Assembly: GCF_000012505.1 (NCBI RefSeq)
Contig: NC_007513.1
Coordinates: forward strand, 1,116,001 to 1,180,000
Source of the DNA: Synechococcus sp. CC9902
Lineage (GTDB): Bacteria > Cyanobacteriota > Cyanobacteriia > PCC-6307 > Cyanobiaceae
DNA: 64,000 nt
Reading direction: 5' to 3'
Made by a program: the position numbers and the translations under genes. The notes beneath the pieces were generated by a model that saw nothing but the letters and a program-made list of their open reading frames with translations, had not been told where the DNA came from and did not search any database. Positions 45,943-54,895 of this stretch are shown here, piece by piece (position 1 is the stretch's first letter; the number at the start of each line of letters is the position of its first letter).

Positions 45943-48270
45943 GTGACCCTGACCCCCAATCGTGTGGAGCCCACCGCAGAACAGTGCCTCAGCTTCGGGG
46001 ACTTTCCAGCAACGGCTCCAGCAGCAAACCCTGTTTTTTATCGGACTTACAGCCGACGAACCCCCAACGGACGGGAAAGCTGGAGCCAAGTTGGCTCCAG
46101 AAACCTCGATGGCCTTCAGAAGCTTGGCAATCTCACGGAGGCCGAGCTCACGTTGATGGCCCGCATGCAGGCCGAAAAGAAGGCCTTGCCTTCTGGTCGT
46201 TGGCTATGGATCGGCGGAACTCCGTGGATTGAAAAGCCCGAGAACTTTTCTGGCTCCTACAACTGCACCTCCACCAACCTTGTGGATTGGGAAGCCTTTG
46301 GTCTGATGATGGACCTGGCGATGATGGGTTGCGGCACTGGAGCAATCATCGAGCCGCGGCTGATTGATCAACTTCCGATCGTCCAGAACACGCTGAGCGT
46401 TGTTTCAGTGAGCGACATCGGCATTACTCCAGCCGAGTCTCGCCAAGACGCCTGCACGCACAGCATTAACGGCAATAAAGTCCAAATCAAGGTCGGTGAC
46501 ACTCGGCGGGGCTGGGTCGATAGTTATCAGCTTCTCCTCGAATTGAGCAGCGACCCCCAATTCAACGGCGGCACTGTTGAGATTACGGTTGATCTGAATG
46601 ATGTACGTCCCGTCGGCGAAACCCTGAAGGGCTTCGGTGGGATGGCCAATCCCGTCAAACTCAAGGATCTCTACGGGCGCGTCGCAAGACTTCTGAATAA
46701 AGCGATTGGACGGCGTCTGTCTTCAGTCGAGTGTTGTTTGCTGATCGATGAAGCCGCCGTCACGATTGTGGCGGGCAACATCCGCCGCAGCGCAGGAATG
46801 CGCCAGTTTGCCGCTGACGACCACGCTGCTGCATCAGCGAAGGACAATCTTTGGCAGCAGGATGGTGAGGGGAATTGGCGAATCGACCCCGAGCGGGATT
46901 CGCTTCGCATGGCAAACCACACCCGCGTTTACCACACTCGCCCAACTAAAGAGGTTGTTCACGCCGCCGTCACCAAGCAATTTATGTCTGGGGAAGGGGC
47001 TATTCAATTCGCCCCTGAAGCGATCGCACGCTCGAACGCCGATCTCCTCAAGACGCCTGAATTGCGTCAAGAATTTATCGAGATTTATTGCGATCAAGGC
47101 CGGGACGAAGCGGGCCGTTGGCTCTGCACGAACCACGGTGAAATGAGTGATGCTGAGCTCGATCATCGATTGAGTCGTTATGGACTCAATCCCTGTGGCG
47201 AAATTCTTGGGGCCGACTTCCACTGCAACCTTGCGGAAGTTCACCTCAATCAAATCGACCCCAGCGATGAAAAGGGTCAAGCGGATGCGTTCCGTGCCGG
47301 TGCTCTCTCCGTGGCGTGCTTGCTGAACCATCGCTTCGAAGTGGAGCGCTACCGCCAGAGCCGGGAGTGGGATCCCATCGTGGGAGTGAGCTTCACCGGG
47401 TTATTCGACTTCTTTGTGCATGCCTTCGGCACCGAATGGCTGAACTGGTGGGAAGCCGGCCGTCCGGATACCGATCAAGGGCTTGCTTTTAAATCCCAGG
47501 AAGCTGCTTATCTGGCTCGCTGGAAAGCCATCGTTAATGAAACCGTTTGGGAATACTGCGATCGCGAAGGTCTTCGCCGTCCTAATCGCTGCACAACTGT
47601 TCAGCCAGCTGGAACGAAAAGCCTGCTGACCGGTGCCGCACCTGGCTGGCACCCTCCCAAAGCACAGCGCTTCATTCGTCGGATCACGTTCAGAAAAGAT
47701 GATCCCGTCGCAATGGCCTGTATGGATTACGGCTACACCATCGTTCCTTCCCAATCCGACAAAGATGACGAGGGTCGTTTGCTCAACGATCCCTTTGACC
47801 CCCGTTGCACTGAATGGCTGGTTGAAATTCCAACTGAAGTGAGCTGGGCCAACCTCCCCGGTGCTGATGCCGTTGATATCAATGGCTTCTCAGCAATGGC
47901 GCAATTTGACTTCTACATGCAAGTTCAACGTCATTACACCGCTCACAACACCTCAGCCACGATCGAATTTCGTGAGAACGAAATTGAACCGATTTCTGAG
48001 GCACTCTTCAAAGCGATGAACAACGGAGAGGGGTACATCTCTGCTGCACTGCTGGCGCGTTTCGACGCCAACGCGACGTTCCCACGGCTTCCATTCGAAC
48101 CGATCGACGCTGAAACCTATGAAAAGCTTCAGTCTGAGGTTGTAGAACGGCGCGTGAGCAGCAACTTCTTTGACGCTTTACAGCGCTACGACCAAGGGGA
48201 ACTCACCGAGGCTGGCCCAGCCGGATGTGATTCAGATAAATGTCTGCTTCCACTGGCCAAACCGAACTAG
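45943..48270 (+). CDS. nrdJ: Adenosylcobalamin-dependent (class II) ribonucleoside-triphosphate reductase (775 aa)
   Basis: Makes deoxynucleotides using a B12 radical. The length fits the monomeric RTPR type. Active-site cysteines lie in SGSYNCTSTN (about residue 110) and in NPCGEILGADFHCNLAEV (about residue 420), and the C-terminal shuttle pair is CDSDKC. Class II enzymes are characteristic of marine picocyanobacteria. Start GTG 45943 is chosen; TTG 45925 would add six residues. No cobalamin riboswitch is visible upstream. Confidence 0.92.
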   Translation: MTLTPNRVEPTAEQCLSFGDFPATAPAANPVFYRTYSRRTPNGRESWSQVGSRNLDGLQKLGNLTEAELTLMARMQAEKKALPSGRWLWIGGTPWIEKPENFSGSYNCTSTNLVDWEAFGLMMDLAMMGCGTGAIIEPRLIDQLPIVQNTLSVVSVSDIGITPAESRQDACTHSINGNKVQIKVGDTRRGWVDSYQLLLELSSDPQFNGGTVEITVDLNDVRPVGETLKGFGGMANPVKLKDLYGRVARLLNKAIGRRLSSVECCLLIDEAAVTIVAGNIRRSAGMRQFAADDHAAASAKDNLWQQDGEGNWRIDPERDSLRMANHTRVYHTRPTKEVVHAAVTKQFMSGEGAIQFAPEAIARSNADLLKTPELRQEFIEIYCDQGRDEAGRWLCTNHGEMSDAELDHRLSRYGLNPCGEILGADFHCNLAEVHLNQIDPSDEKGQADAFRAGALSVACLLNHRFEVERYRQSREWDPIVGVSFTGLFDFFVHAFGTEWLNWWEAGRPDTDQGLAFKSQEAAYLARWKAIVNETVWEYCDREGLRRPNRCTTVQPAGTKSLLTGAAPGWHPPKAQRFIRRITFRKDDPVAMACMDYGYTIVPSQSDKDDEGRLLNDPFDPRCTEWLVEIPTEVSWANLPGADAVDINGFSAMAQFDFYMQVQRHYTAHNTSATIEFRENEIEPISEALFKAMNNGEGYISAALLARFDANATFPRLPFEPIDAETYEKLQSEVVERRVSSNFFDALQRYDQGELTEAGPAGCDSDKCLLPLAKPN

Positions 48271-48329
48271 CTGCCAAAGGGTGTCCGAATACAATGGTCG
48301 TGCAATGCCTTGTGTTGCACGACCCCTTT

Positions 48330-48416
48330 GGAGAGGTGGTCGAGTGGTTTATGGCTCTGGTCTTGAAAACCAGCGTGGGTGCAAGCCCACCGTCGGTTCG
48401 AATCCGACCCTCTCCG
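48330..48416 (+). tRNA. tRNA-Ser (UGA)
   Basis: The acceptor arms GGAGAGG and CCTCTCC pair fully. The anticodon loop CTTGAAA holds TGA. A long variable arm (GTGGGTGCAAGCCCAC) marks a class II tRNA, and the T-arm is CGGTTCGAATCCG. The discriminator is G and no CCA is encoded. It lies 59 bases after nrdJ. Confidence 0.95.
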
Positions 48417-48422
48417 CTTTTT

Positions 48423-48449
48423 AGCCCAGTCGATGACTGGGCTTTTTTT
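48423..48449 (+). terminator. Terminator after tRNA-Ser
   Basis: The arms AGCCCAGT and ACTGGGCT with a 5-base loop are followed by seven T residues, 6 bases after the tRNA. Confidence 0.9.
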
Positions 48450-48510
48450 ATGCCAGACAGGATTCTCAGGGCAGCTGCACTGCTTCAAATCGGAGCATGT
48501 TGTGGCCAGA

Positions 48511-48675
48511 ATGTGTCGATGCCACCCCGAGATACTCGCAACTTCCGTTGTGACTAATGCCATTGATGCTGTGTTAGCTGAGTTGGATGCTCGCTGCAGA
48601 CTGATCAGCCTTGCGGGGCTCGAAATGGATGGGTTCTTTTCAGAAGACTTCGATCAAGAATTGGTGGATCGCTGA
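48511..48675 (+). CDS. Small protein of unknown function (54 aa)
   Basis: Short acidic protein with a helical middle (SVVTNAIDAVLAELDARCRLISLAGLEMDGFF). ATG 48511 lies 60 bases after the tRNA terminator, and an upstream extension of the frame runs through the tRNA and is rejected. Followed at once by repeat copy A. Confidence 0.5.
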   Translation: MCRCHPEILATSVVTNAIDAVLAELDARCRLISLAGLEMDGFFSEDFDQELVDR

Positions 48676-48679
48676 GTGA

Positions 48680-48995
48680 TCGCGGCCCTGGTTTCATTCG
48701 ATGCACCGATTCGTCGAATGTGATCCAAAGCGGGGCGAGGGTTTGATCAAAGTTGGTTCAGTTCATCGATTCCAGGCGATGAACTTGATCCATCGCGATA
48801 TGTAGGAGTCTCTGCGGTGGATCAGTTGGAGGCCGTAGCCCCTACCTTCTCGGGGGCTACACCTCGCCGCGCAAGCGTGATCGTTGCAAGTACATAGGAG
48901 CTAAGCGACCTGAACTTGTCGGTTGGTCATTCATCCATTCGGGCGCCTGGTATCAAATGTCAAAAGAAGAGGGCAGTCCTGCATTAGCTGTATGA
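48680..48995 (+). repeat. Structured repeat family, copy A
   Basis: First of four imperfect copies in this region. The core has a perfect 9-bp stem, AGTTCATCG (48760-48768) with CGATGAACT (48777-48785). A second stem, GTAGCCCC (48835-48842) with GGGGCTAC (48853-48860), follows. Both stems recur with compensatory or wobble changes in copies B-D. Similarity to copy C continues downstream (AAAGAAGAGGG near 48962). The copy lies directly upstream of the small gene at 49015. Confidence 0.75.
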
Positions 48996-49014
48996 GATTA
49001 GAGAGGCAAACTCA

Positions 49015-49209
49015 ATGGATGCATCCAACAAGCTCCAACGCGTAGAACTACTGAATTACACAAAAGCTAGTGGTGAGGAGCTTGTTGGTCTCGCCGTTGA
49101 ATTAATAGAAGACGTTAATGGGGGTGTTCAGGTTCAAGTCCTGATGGATTCAAATGTTGTCAGTGGTGTGAATGTTGTTGCCTTGCAGCAAGGTGGCTGT
49201 TGCGAATAA
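49015..49209 (+). CDS. Small protein ending in a CC motif (64 aa)
   Basis: Short beta-rich looking protein: LNYTKASGEELVGLAVELIEDVNGGVQVQVLMDSNVVSG followed by the C-terminus QQGGCCE. No signal peptide. The adjacent terminal cysteines hint at metal binding or a link site, but the family is not recognised. It sits just after repeat copy A. Confidence 0.55.
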   Translation: MDASNKLQRVELLNYTKASGEELVGLAVELIEDVNGGVQVQVLMDSNVVSGVNVVALQQGGCCE

Positions 49210-49555
49210 TTAGCAAGGCCGCAAAGGGAGATCAAAATCAGCCATCACCCCTTCGGCGGACATCGCTTCCACCCATTGGGCACGGGCTGACGGCATCTTA
49301 TTTGCTATCCGCCAGACCTTGCTTAATGGAGGTTCCTCAGCCGACCGAGGGCATGCTGCAGCGCATGTAGATCAACAAGTAGGTGGTTCTTATTCGGCAT
49401 GACTCAACGATGGCAAGAGGAATAACTCGTAGACGATTAATGCCGCCCAGCGGCTCTTTTCGGGACACTGTTCTCAGCAGGGGATAACAAGATTCAGTCG
49501 CAACAGACAGACGTTCTATTGGAATCGCCAGAATGGTGAAACTACAAATAAAGAA
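49210..49555. other. Gap with possible remnant reading frame
   Basis: No convincing gene in these 346 bases. On the minus strand a 28-codon ORF (49210-49296) extends as an open frame upstream without a start codon, which could be a decayed gene. Confidence 0.35.
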
Positions 49556-49744
49556 ATGAGATTCGTAATTACCGCTCTGCTTTCACTAGTGGCACTCACT
49601 ATTGTTCTGCTGACTAGCACTAAGGACAACTACACAATCCATATCGGCTCAAGGACGCCCCCTGTAGAGGCTGGTTGTCGCCAGATCAGTCAGCAAAGAA
49701 CCGATGAAGGAAAAGCGCTTGGCATCTATTCCTGTCCTGCATAG
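49556..49744 (+). CDS. Small membrane-anchored or secreted protein (62 aa)
   Basis: An N-terminal hydrophobic segment (VITALLSLVALTIVLL, residues 4-19) is followed by a short hydrophilic domain with two cysteines (AGCRQ and YSCPA) that could form a disulfide. ATG start with an AAAGAAATG context. Unknown function. Confidence 0.5.
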   Translation: MRFVITALLSLVALTIVLLTSTKDNYTIHIGSRTPPVEAGCRQISQQRTDEGKALGIYSCPA

Positions 49745-50494
49745 CCAACTCTCTCGGTTGACTCTTCTTTTTGCTCAGGCCACAACGAAACTGGCGACAG
49801 GTACGACCAAGCGGCCCAGGTCGCTCCCTCAGCAGCAAAAGACGTTGTAGGCAGTTGGTTGGGGGTGCTGCACACGAGAACGATGGTTGAGCAGCTAACT
49901 CAAAATGCGTTGAAAGGAGACCGCTCCACAGCATCTAAGTTTTTCCACGTTCATCACGAGGCGAGCTGGCAAAGAGCAGCACTGGAGGGAGATGGCGCAA
50001 GCCGCCATCGCACCGGGCGGTGGCTGGAATGAGGTAGGAACCAAAAGCCTGGAAGCGGGATTTTTCAACCACTCCTTACCCCTGTTGGGCCAGAAGGTGC
50101 TGCCTTTTGTATCTGGGAAGTCCGCTAGAGAGTATTGCGGAGGAATTTAAAGAGTCCATCGACGGTCCTAACGGCATGAACTTCGGGCTGGGAGCCTGGA
50201 TGAAACCGGCAAGGAGATCAACCATGAACTGGCAAGGAATACGCCATACGCCAGAAAGTTATGAAGCGACTTAAGAGCTTGATGCATGGCTTTCGAATTC
50301 GTTCCTCATCCATAAGAGTTAGAGGCTCAAGCCTGAGTGCAACTGCACAAGCCTGTTCGACTTTCCCTCAACAACCAGTGGACTTATTCTGACCTCCATC
50401 AGCTCAATTAATACAGCTCTTTGACGTTCTTTAAGACCAAAAATGAGCCAACATTAAAGGCAATCGGCATCCTTTGATTCAGAAGGAGAAGAAA
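49745..50494. other. Non-coding or decayed stretch
   Basis: These 750 bases hold no supported ORF, RNA or long repeat. Short open stretches in several frames, interrupted by stops, look like decayed coding DNA. Confidence 0.4.
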
Positions 50495-50770
50495 TTACAT
50501 CATCTCACCATGTGAAAATACTACATCCATTGAATCAATCTTTGTGCTTACTATTTTGACTGCCTCAATGTCATCACTTTCATCGGCTAATTCAATTTGA
50601 TGAATTTCTTTTAAAGTATTTAAATATGTAAGACAATGCTGACGTATCTCCATAAGTTCTGCGAAACAATTTTTTGCAGCAGCATTAGCTCGCAAGTCAG
50701 AATCAGGCTTGATTACAGACTCAGTGAATAGTTCAAGGGCCTGCTGATAAGAGCCGGAAGAAGAAGACAT
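50495..50770 (-). CDS. Small helical protein of unknown function (91 aa)
   Basis: Predominantly helical acidic protein (YQQALELFTESVIKPDSDLRANAAAKNCFAELMEI) with a TPR-like feel in the first half. No signal peptide. AT-rich relative to the core genes. Stands alone. Confidence 0.55.
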   Translation of the reverse strand: MSSSSGSYQQALELFTESVIKPDSDLRANAAAKNCFAELMEIRQHCLTYLNTLKEIHQIELADESDDIEAVKIVSTKIDSMDVVFSHGEMM

Positions 50771-51058
50771 CTTTGTTAACTTTTAGCCAATGTAAATCGA
50801 GGACTAGACCAATTGCAGTATAAACGCTTACATATATTGACCAGAATAAATACTTATATTTGTGATTTGATGTTGGTTCTGGACGTTATTTATTTAAGAA
50901 CAAACATCACCAGTCTTACTTCTCACCACATCTCCTATTTGGGAGATACCGCACTCTACCTTCTCCCGCTGGGATAATTAAGGCTATTTTAATCAGAACT
51001 CTTGAATACTGGTCTTTCCATGAAAGATGACTAGGATATTTGAAGGCTGTCCTTTGTC

Positions 51059-51331
51059 ATGAGTAACCTCTTCACAGTGGTAATGGACGATGGCGATGAA
51101 GCCAATGAACTAGAATCGTTCCCTACCCATAATGAGGCATTAGCTTATCTAAAGCAGCAGGTTAATGATTGGAACCATACAGATAAATGGGATAAAACAA
51201 AAAAAAGACTGGCAATGGTTATTGCTGAAAATGGCTTAGAGTTAGAAGTAATCGAAGAAACACCATCATCTGATTACGAATATCATGAGACTTGGAATTC
51301 AATACACGGCTGGAGTGGTGACAGTCAATAG
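51059..51331 (+). CDS. Small acidic protein of unknown function (90 aa)
   Basis: Alternates strand and helix: LFTVVMDDGDEANELESFPTHNEALAYLKQQV, then a KKRLAMVIAENGLELEVIEE strand pair and a Trp/Tyr-rich acidic tail. The composition of a folded protein supports a real gene. Not recognised. Confidence 0.55.
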   Translation: MSNLFTVVMDDGDEANELESFPTHNEALAYLKQQVNDWNHTDKWDKTKKRLAMVIAENGLELEVIEETPSSDYEYHETWNSIHGWSGDSQ

Positions 51332-51485
51332 GTAAATCTCAATTAAACCGATGTCGATGTTGAAAATATTAAGAGCCAGCGGATACTACTTTATCTATGA
51401 CATCGATTGCAGAACAAAAACACCATCAAGCGTCGTAGTGTTATTTATTTTGCCTCAGGTATTGTATTGAAGCGTGATCAGTCAC

Positions 51486-51510
51486 TAAAAACCCCGCCTT
51501 GCGACGGGGT
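51486..51510 (-). terminator. Terminator of the cupin gene
   Basis: Read on the minus strand, ACCCCG and CGGGGT arms with an 8-base loop run into five T residues, about 55 bases after the cupin stop. Confidence 0.7.
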
Positions 51511-51563
51511 GAACTGTGTGAGGTTAGGGAATTAATATTAAAAAATTTTACCCAGCGCCGTCT

Positions 51564-52010
51564 CTATGGCTTTGCCATAACCACAGTTTCAAGACCTTCA
51601 GCGGCTACCGCATTAACAAGCATTACTGCATATCCCTCCCCCACATTCTCCATGGTGTGAGCGGGGGTTTGGTCAGCGATAACAAATGATTCACCAGACA
51701 GGAAGACATATTTTTTGCCACCTGGCTTCACTAGAGCAATTTTTCCTTGCTGGATGTATCCAGTCAGAGGCATTGGATGGGTATGGAGCGGGAATCCAGT
51801 GCCAGGCGGGAATGAAACACGATAGAGACGTAATTCAGAAACACCTTCTGGATAAGAAAAAGAATCACCCTCAAGTGTTTTAGATGTGCCCATAATCTGC
51901 TTAACTTCAACGGCAGGACCATCTGCGGTCGTTCCATGCCCATCAGCCATTGCAGCTGGAACTGCAATAATCAATCCAGAAATGGAAGCAATTAACGCCT
52001 TGAAAAACAT
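51564..52010 (-). CDS. Exported cupin-domain protein (148 aa)
   Basis: A signal peptide (MFFKALIASISGLIIAVPAAMA) is followed by a single cupin barrel. Motif 1 is GTGFPLHTHPMPLTGYIQQG (two His, Gln in place of the usual Glu) and motif 2 is VIADQTPAHTMENVG (His). Probably a periplasmic metal-binding protein of unknown role. The start at 52010 is chosen because the signal peptide begins there. Confidence 0.8.
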   Translation of the reverse strand: MFFKALIASISGLIIAVPAAMADGHGTTADGPAVEVKQIMGTSKTLEGDSFSYPEGVSELRLYRVSFPPGTGFPLHTHPMPLTGYIQQGKIALVKPGGKKYVFLSGESFVIADQTPAHTMENVGEGYAVMLVNAVAAEGLETVVMAKP

Positions 52011-52399
52011 TAAAAAAGAAAAGGTTGATCCCATTAACCATAGCTATTTAAATCAGTACAGAGAAATATGTTACGTGCCGTATGTATCAAACGACACTTA
52101 ATTCCATGCACCAGCTGGCGTGCTTGCCTTCTTTGATTCGCCATGACTCAGCTCGGTCACTGGACAGAAAGGAAGAACTAGTAATGGGGTCTCGTCAAAG
52201 AAGAACAGCATCTGCTCTGTTAATAGCTGTTTTGCCAATACAACCCCGCCCAGAGAACGGTTGATGTTGATTTAGTGCAAGATCTGGCGACCTGTCGAAT
52301 GTCTTCCTGCTTTCTGTGACTGATACCTTGTGATCGGTACTAAGTGATGAAGGCAGTGGTTGCATTCGATGCTGCGCCCTGTTGCTTGTGATGCGAGAT

Positions 52400-52550
52400 A
52401 AGTCGGAGCGTTCATCAGAGTTCATTCAGTTCATCGATTCCAGACGATGAATAGGGTCTATTGGTGCGTGGCTGCCTCAATAGATTTCGCATTGGAGGTT
52501 ATGGCTCTTACTCCAGAGGGGGAGTCATAGCTTTCGTGTGAGTCAAGGAA
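52400..52550 (+). repeat. Structured repeat family, copy B
   Basis: Stem 1 AGTTCATCG (52428-52436) pairs with CGATGAAT (52445-52452), 8 of 9 positions including one G-U. Stem 2 TATGGCTC (52500-52507) pairs with GAGTCATA (52522-52529), all eight positions with one G-U. Shares 23 identical bases with copy D around stem 1. Lies head-to-tail with copy C. Confidence 0.7.
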
Positions 52551-52555
52551 TGCTG

Positions 52556-52870
52556 AATGATCGAGGCTTTGGTTTCATCCGATGCACCAATCCGTCGGTT
52601 CTGATGTGGGGAGGGTCCGGGACCTGATCAGAGTTGATGTAGTTCATCGTTCTCCGCTGCGATGGATAGATTCCACCGAGGTTTGGAGATCACCGGTGGA
52701 TTCGCAACAGGGTCGTGTGCCTCCCCTGCACGGGAGGCCGCACCTTGCTTCACAGGAATGAACGCATCCCGTGCATCAGCTTCATGAAGCCTGGCGTTGT
52801 CAGTTGATCACGCAGCGCCAGTTGATGAAAGAAGAGGGAAAATCTAATTTCAGTTGTATAACTATTGCCA
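52556..52870 (+). repeat. Structured repeat family, copy C
   Basis: Stem 1 AGTTCATCG (52641-52649) pairs with CGATGGAT (52660-52667) using two G-U pairs. Stem 2 joins the segments around 52715-52725 and 52732-52743 (core CCTCCC/GGGAGG closed by GTG/CAC). The opening block GGTTTCATCCGATGCACC matches copy A. Downstream, AAAGAAGAGGG and a TTGTATAACT element match the end of copy A. Confidence 0.75.
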
Positions 52871-53013
52871 TGAAACTAAAGCAACAAATATTGGTAACCG
52901 AGTATGGCACTGAGGCGTGAGCCACATCAGATGGATCAACACAAAGGCTCCCATTTCAACAAGGGCGCCATTTCTCCATGAAATCCGCCATATTGCGCGT
53001 CGTTCCAATTGAA

Positions 53014-53226
53014 ATGATGAGCGAACTCAACTTAGAGCCAAAACCACTCCTTCTCAAGATATGGAAAATCATCACTTGGCGTTGGAGATTGCAAATTGCC
53101 ATTAATGCTCCTTTTGGGATTTTGTGGCTTGCAGACAAAACGAACCCTGCTGTTCATGAGTTCGATATTGCTCTGCTTACAGCAATACATGCGGAATGGA
53201 TGGCACCAATGATTGGCATTAGCTAG
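53014..53226 (+). CDS. Small membrane-associated protein (70 aa)
   Basis: Basic-aromatic stretch LLLKIWKIITWRWRLQIAINAPFGILWLA, then ALLTAIHAEWMAPMIGIS; one moderately hydrophobic helix around residues 20-38. ATG 53014 or 53017. The first gene after repeat copy C. Family not recognised. Confidence 0.5.
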   Translation: MMSELNLEPKPLLLKIWKIITWRWRLQIAINAPFGILWLADKTNPAVHEFDIALLTAIHAEWMAPMIGIS

Positions 53227-53716
53227 GGACGACTCTGACTGATCAGGATTGCGAGAGTAGTGTTCAATTTCGACGTCGACGAAACGTTCCAAACTTGGAA
53301 CGGCGAATCGTCACACTCTTAAGTTGAATATATCTCGTAGTAACAAGGGTGATGAACGCTATTTCAACTGTATAAAGCCAAGTTGGAATTTCCATTTCTA
53401 GGTTCTATCAAGGGCTGGAGGCTGGCTTGCCTTAATTGCTACAGGAAAGAGCTTCAGATGAAACCGATTCAACAAACGCTCAGTGCCGACCACTGCTGAA
53501 GTTTGGCAAATTTATCTATTTCCCTACTCAGTTCGCAGGCTCATGAATAAATCCATGCCTTAGTGAAGCATCAAATGTGGTAAGAGTGAAAATTTTAGTT
53601 ATCTACTCGTATCTCGTTCTAATGCCAGTTAATCAGCGGCTATGGGTAAATATGTCACCCGTACAACAAACGTTTGTCACTCAGATCCCCACGCGAACAG
53701 TCAATATTGAGCAGTC
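53227..53716. other. Gap with an 18-base palindrome
   Basis: No supported gene. At 53285-53302 CGTTCCAA and TTGGAACG flank a 2-base spacer, a perfect dyad that could be a protein-binding site. An ORF at 53577-53801 with GTG start lacks protein-like features and is rejected. Confidence 0.35.
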
Positions 53717-53902
53717 GTCCTTGGACGGGATCGACAGGTCAAACAAACATCCATCTCTGTTGGTGAATGCAGGGGTGGATGGACCTTTCATGGATTTGTA
53801 GCAATCGTACTCACAATTCACACTGACCACCTATTACAAGTTATAAGTAGTTATCCCGTCCAAGGACACGTGGAAAGCCCCAGCATTGACTGGGGCTTTC
53901 TG
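53717..53902 (+). ncRNA. Candidate structured RNA with terminator
   Basis: A perfect 15-bp helix forms between 53717-53731 (GTCCTTGGACGGGAT) and 53853-53867, enclosing 121 bases. Inside, CATCCATC (53748-53755) pairs with GGTGGATG (53774-53781) with one G-U. A terminator hairpin follows 5 bases after the closing helix. The layout suggests a roughly 190-nt independent transcript; its identity is unknown to me. Confidence 0.5.
53873..53902 (+). terminator. Terminator hairpin after the RNA candidate
   Basis: The arms AAAGCCCCAG and CTGGGGCTTT with a 6-base loop are followed by a short T/C tract. Symmetric enough to work in both directions. Confidence 0.65.
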
Positions 53903-54194
53903 CTGGCAATGTCTGAGCAAGATTTCTGACATTCATTTTAAATACTGAACCAAGTCGTCCGTCATGAGGAAGAGAGAGGCAGTTAAAGATCGTTAACTGC
54001 CATCCTCTTGCGAAGTTGTCGGTGCATATTGGCCCGCACCTGGCAGTTAGGCCAATCGACTACTTCCACTTCAGTATGTGTACTCGACATGGAGCTTCTA
54101 GTAACTTCAGCTGCAAATCGCAGTATCAAAACTGTGTTGATGCCATGAACATGGACAGGGCTGATCACTTTATTCGTTTCCAAGCGGAGTCACA

Positions 54195-54400
54195 TCGGAT
54201 GCATCGATCGGTCAGTTCTGATCCAAAGAAGATCGTTGGACTAATCAGAGTTCATTCAGTTCATCGTTTGGCCAATGCGATGAGTTAGGGGGCCATCGGC
54301 AACGGTGGCTTTCGCAACAGGGCCGCAGCTCCCCAAACGGCTTCGGCGGGGCTGCTCCTTGCTGCACAACCTGAACGCTGCTAGTCGATCAAATCAGTGG
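54195..54400 (+). repeat. Structured repeat family, copy D
   Basis: Stem 1 AGTTCATCG (54258-54266) pairs with CGATGAGTT (54278-54286) at all nine positions with two G-U pairs. Stem 2 GCAGCTCC (54325-54332) pairs with GGGGCTGC (54348-54355). The block TTCGCAACAGGGCCG before stem 2 is shared with copy C. Followed about 185 bases later by the DUF4278 gene. Confidence 0.75.
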
Positions 54401-54585
54401 AGGAATGCCAAACCCCAACGGTTGATCTCGCTGAGTTAAGTCTGTAACGACATGAACATCAGAAGGGTTGACGGATGCGCTATCAAAGGTCTGTAGCAAC
54501 AGCTACAAACGTTCACCTTGCATCCGCAAGGCGCAGTCAAGCCAGGCCACGGAACGGGGACCTGGATTTCTTCGAGGAACTCGAC

Positions 54586-54756
54586 ATGACAGCTCTTCTC
54601 TACAGAGGTCAAACCTACGGCGCCAGCCAGCCTGCTTCACCCAAGAAGTGCGTTGAGCTCACCTACCGCCACGAGCACTACAACACATGCCGTGATCATG
54701 TCTCTCGAGACATGCATCCAACACTTCAGTATCGCGGTGTTGCCTACACCAAGTAA
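54586..54756 (+). CDS. DUF4278 family protein (56 aa)
   Basis: Starts MTALLYRGQTYGAS and ends LQYRGVAYTK: the YRGxxY motif at both ends is the DUF4278 signature seen in many small cyanobacterial proteins. ATG 54586 is chosen because the family begins at this Met. Function unknown. A terminator follows. Confidence 0.75.
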   Translation: MTALLYRGQTYGASQPASPKKCVELTYRHEHYNTCRDHVSRDMHPTLQYRGVAYTK

Positions 54757-54776
54757 TACATTTCTCATGATCTGAG

Positions 54777-54803
54777 AAGCCCTGCCTCGGTGGGGCTTTT
54801 TTT
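54777..54803 (+). terminator. Terminator after the DUF4278 gene
   Basis: AAGCCC and GGGCTT arms with a 10-base loop followed by seven T residues, 20 bases after the stop. Confidence 0.8.
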
Positions 54804-54895
54804 ATGGCCGAAATCAGCCTCTCTCCAAAAGTAAATAGGAACATCGACGAGTCGAGACTGATGCAGCGAGTGTGGCTGCGTCGCAAATTATCTAC

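Noticed and set aside
49210-49296. 28-codon minus-strand ORF
   Set aside because: The frame stays open upstream but without a start, so it is more likely a remnant than a gene.
52082-52264. 60-codon plus-strand ORF
   Set aside because: It starts about 70 bases upstream of the divergent cupin gene, has no motif and random-looking composition.
53577-53801. 74-codon plus-strand ORF with GTG start
   Set aside because: No protein-like composition or motif, and it runs into the inverted repeat and RNA candidate at 53717.
54016-54288. 90-codon plus-strand ORF
   Set aside because: Overlaps repeat copy D, whose structure explains the sequence better; Cys/His-rich but without a motif pattern.
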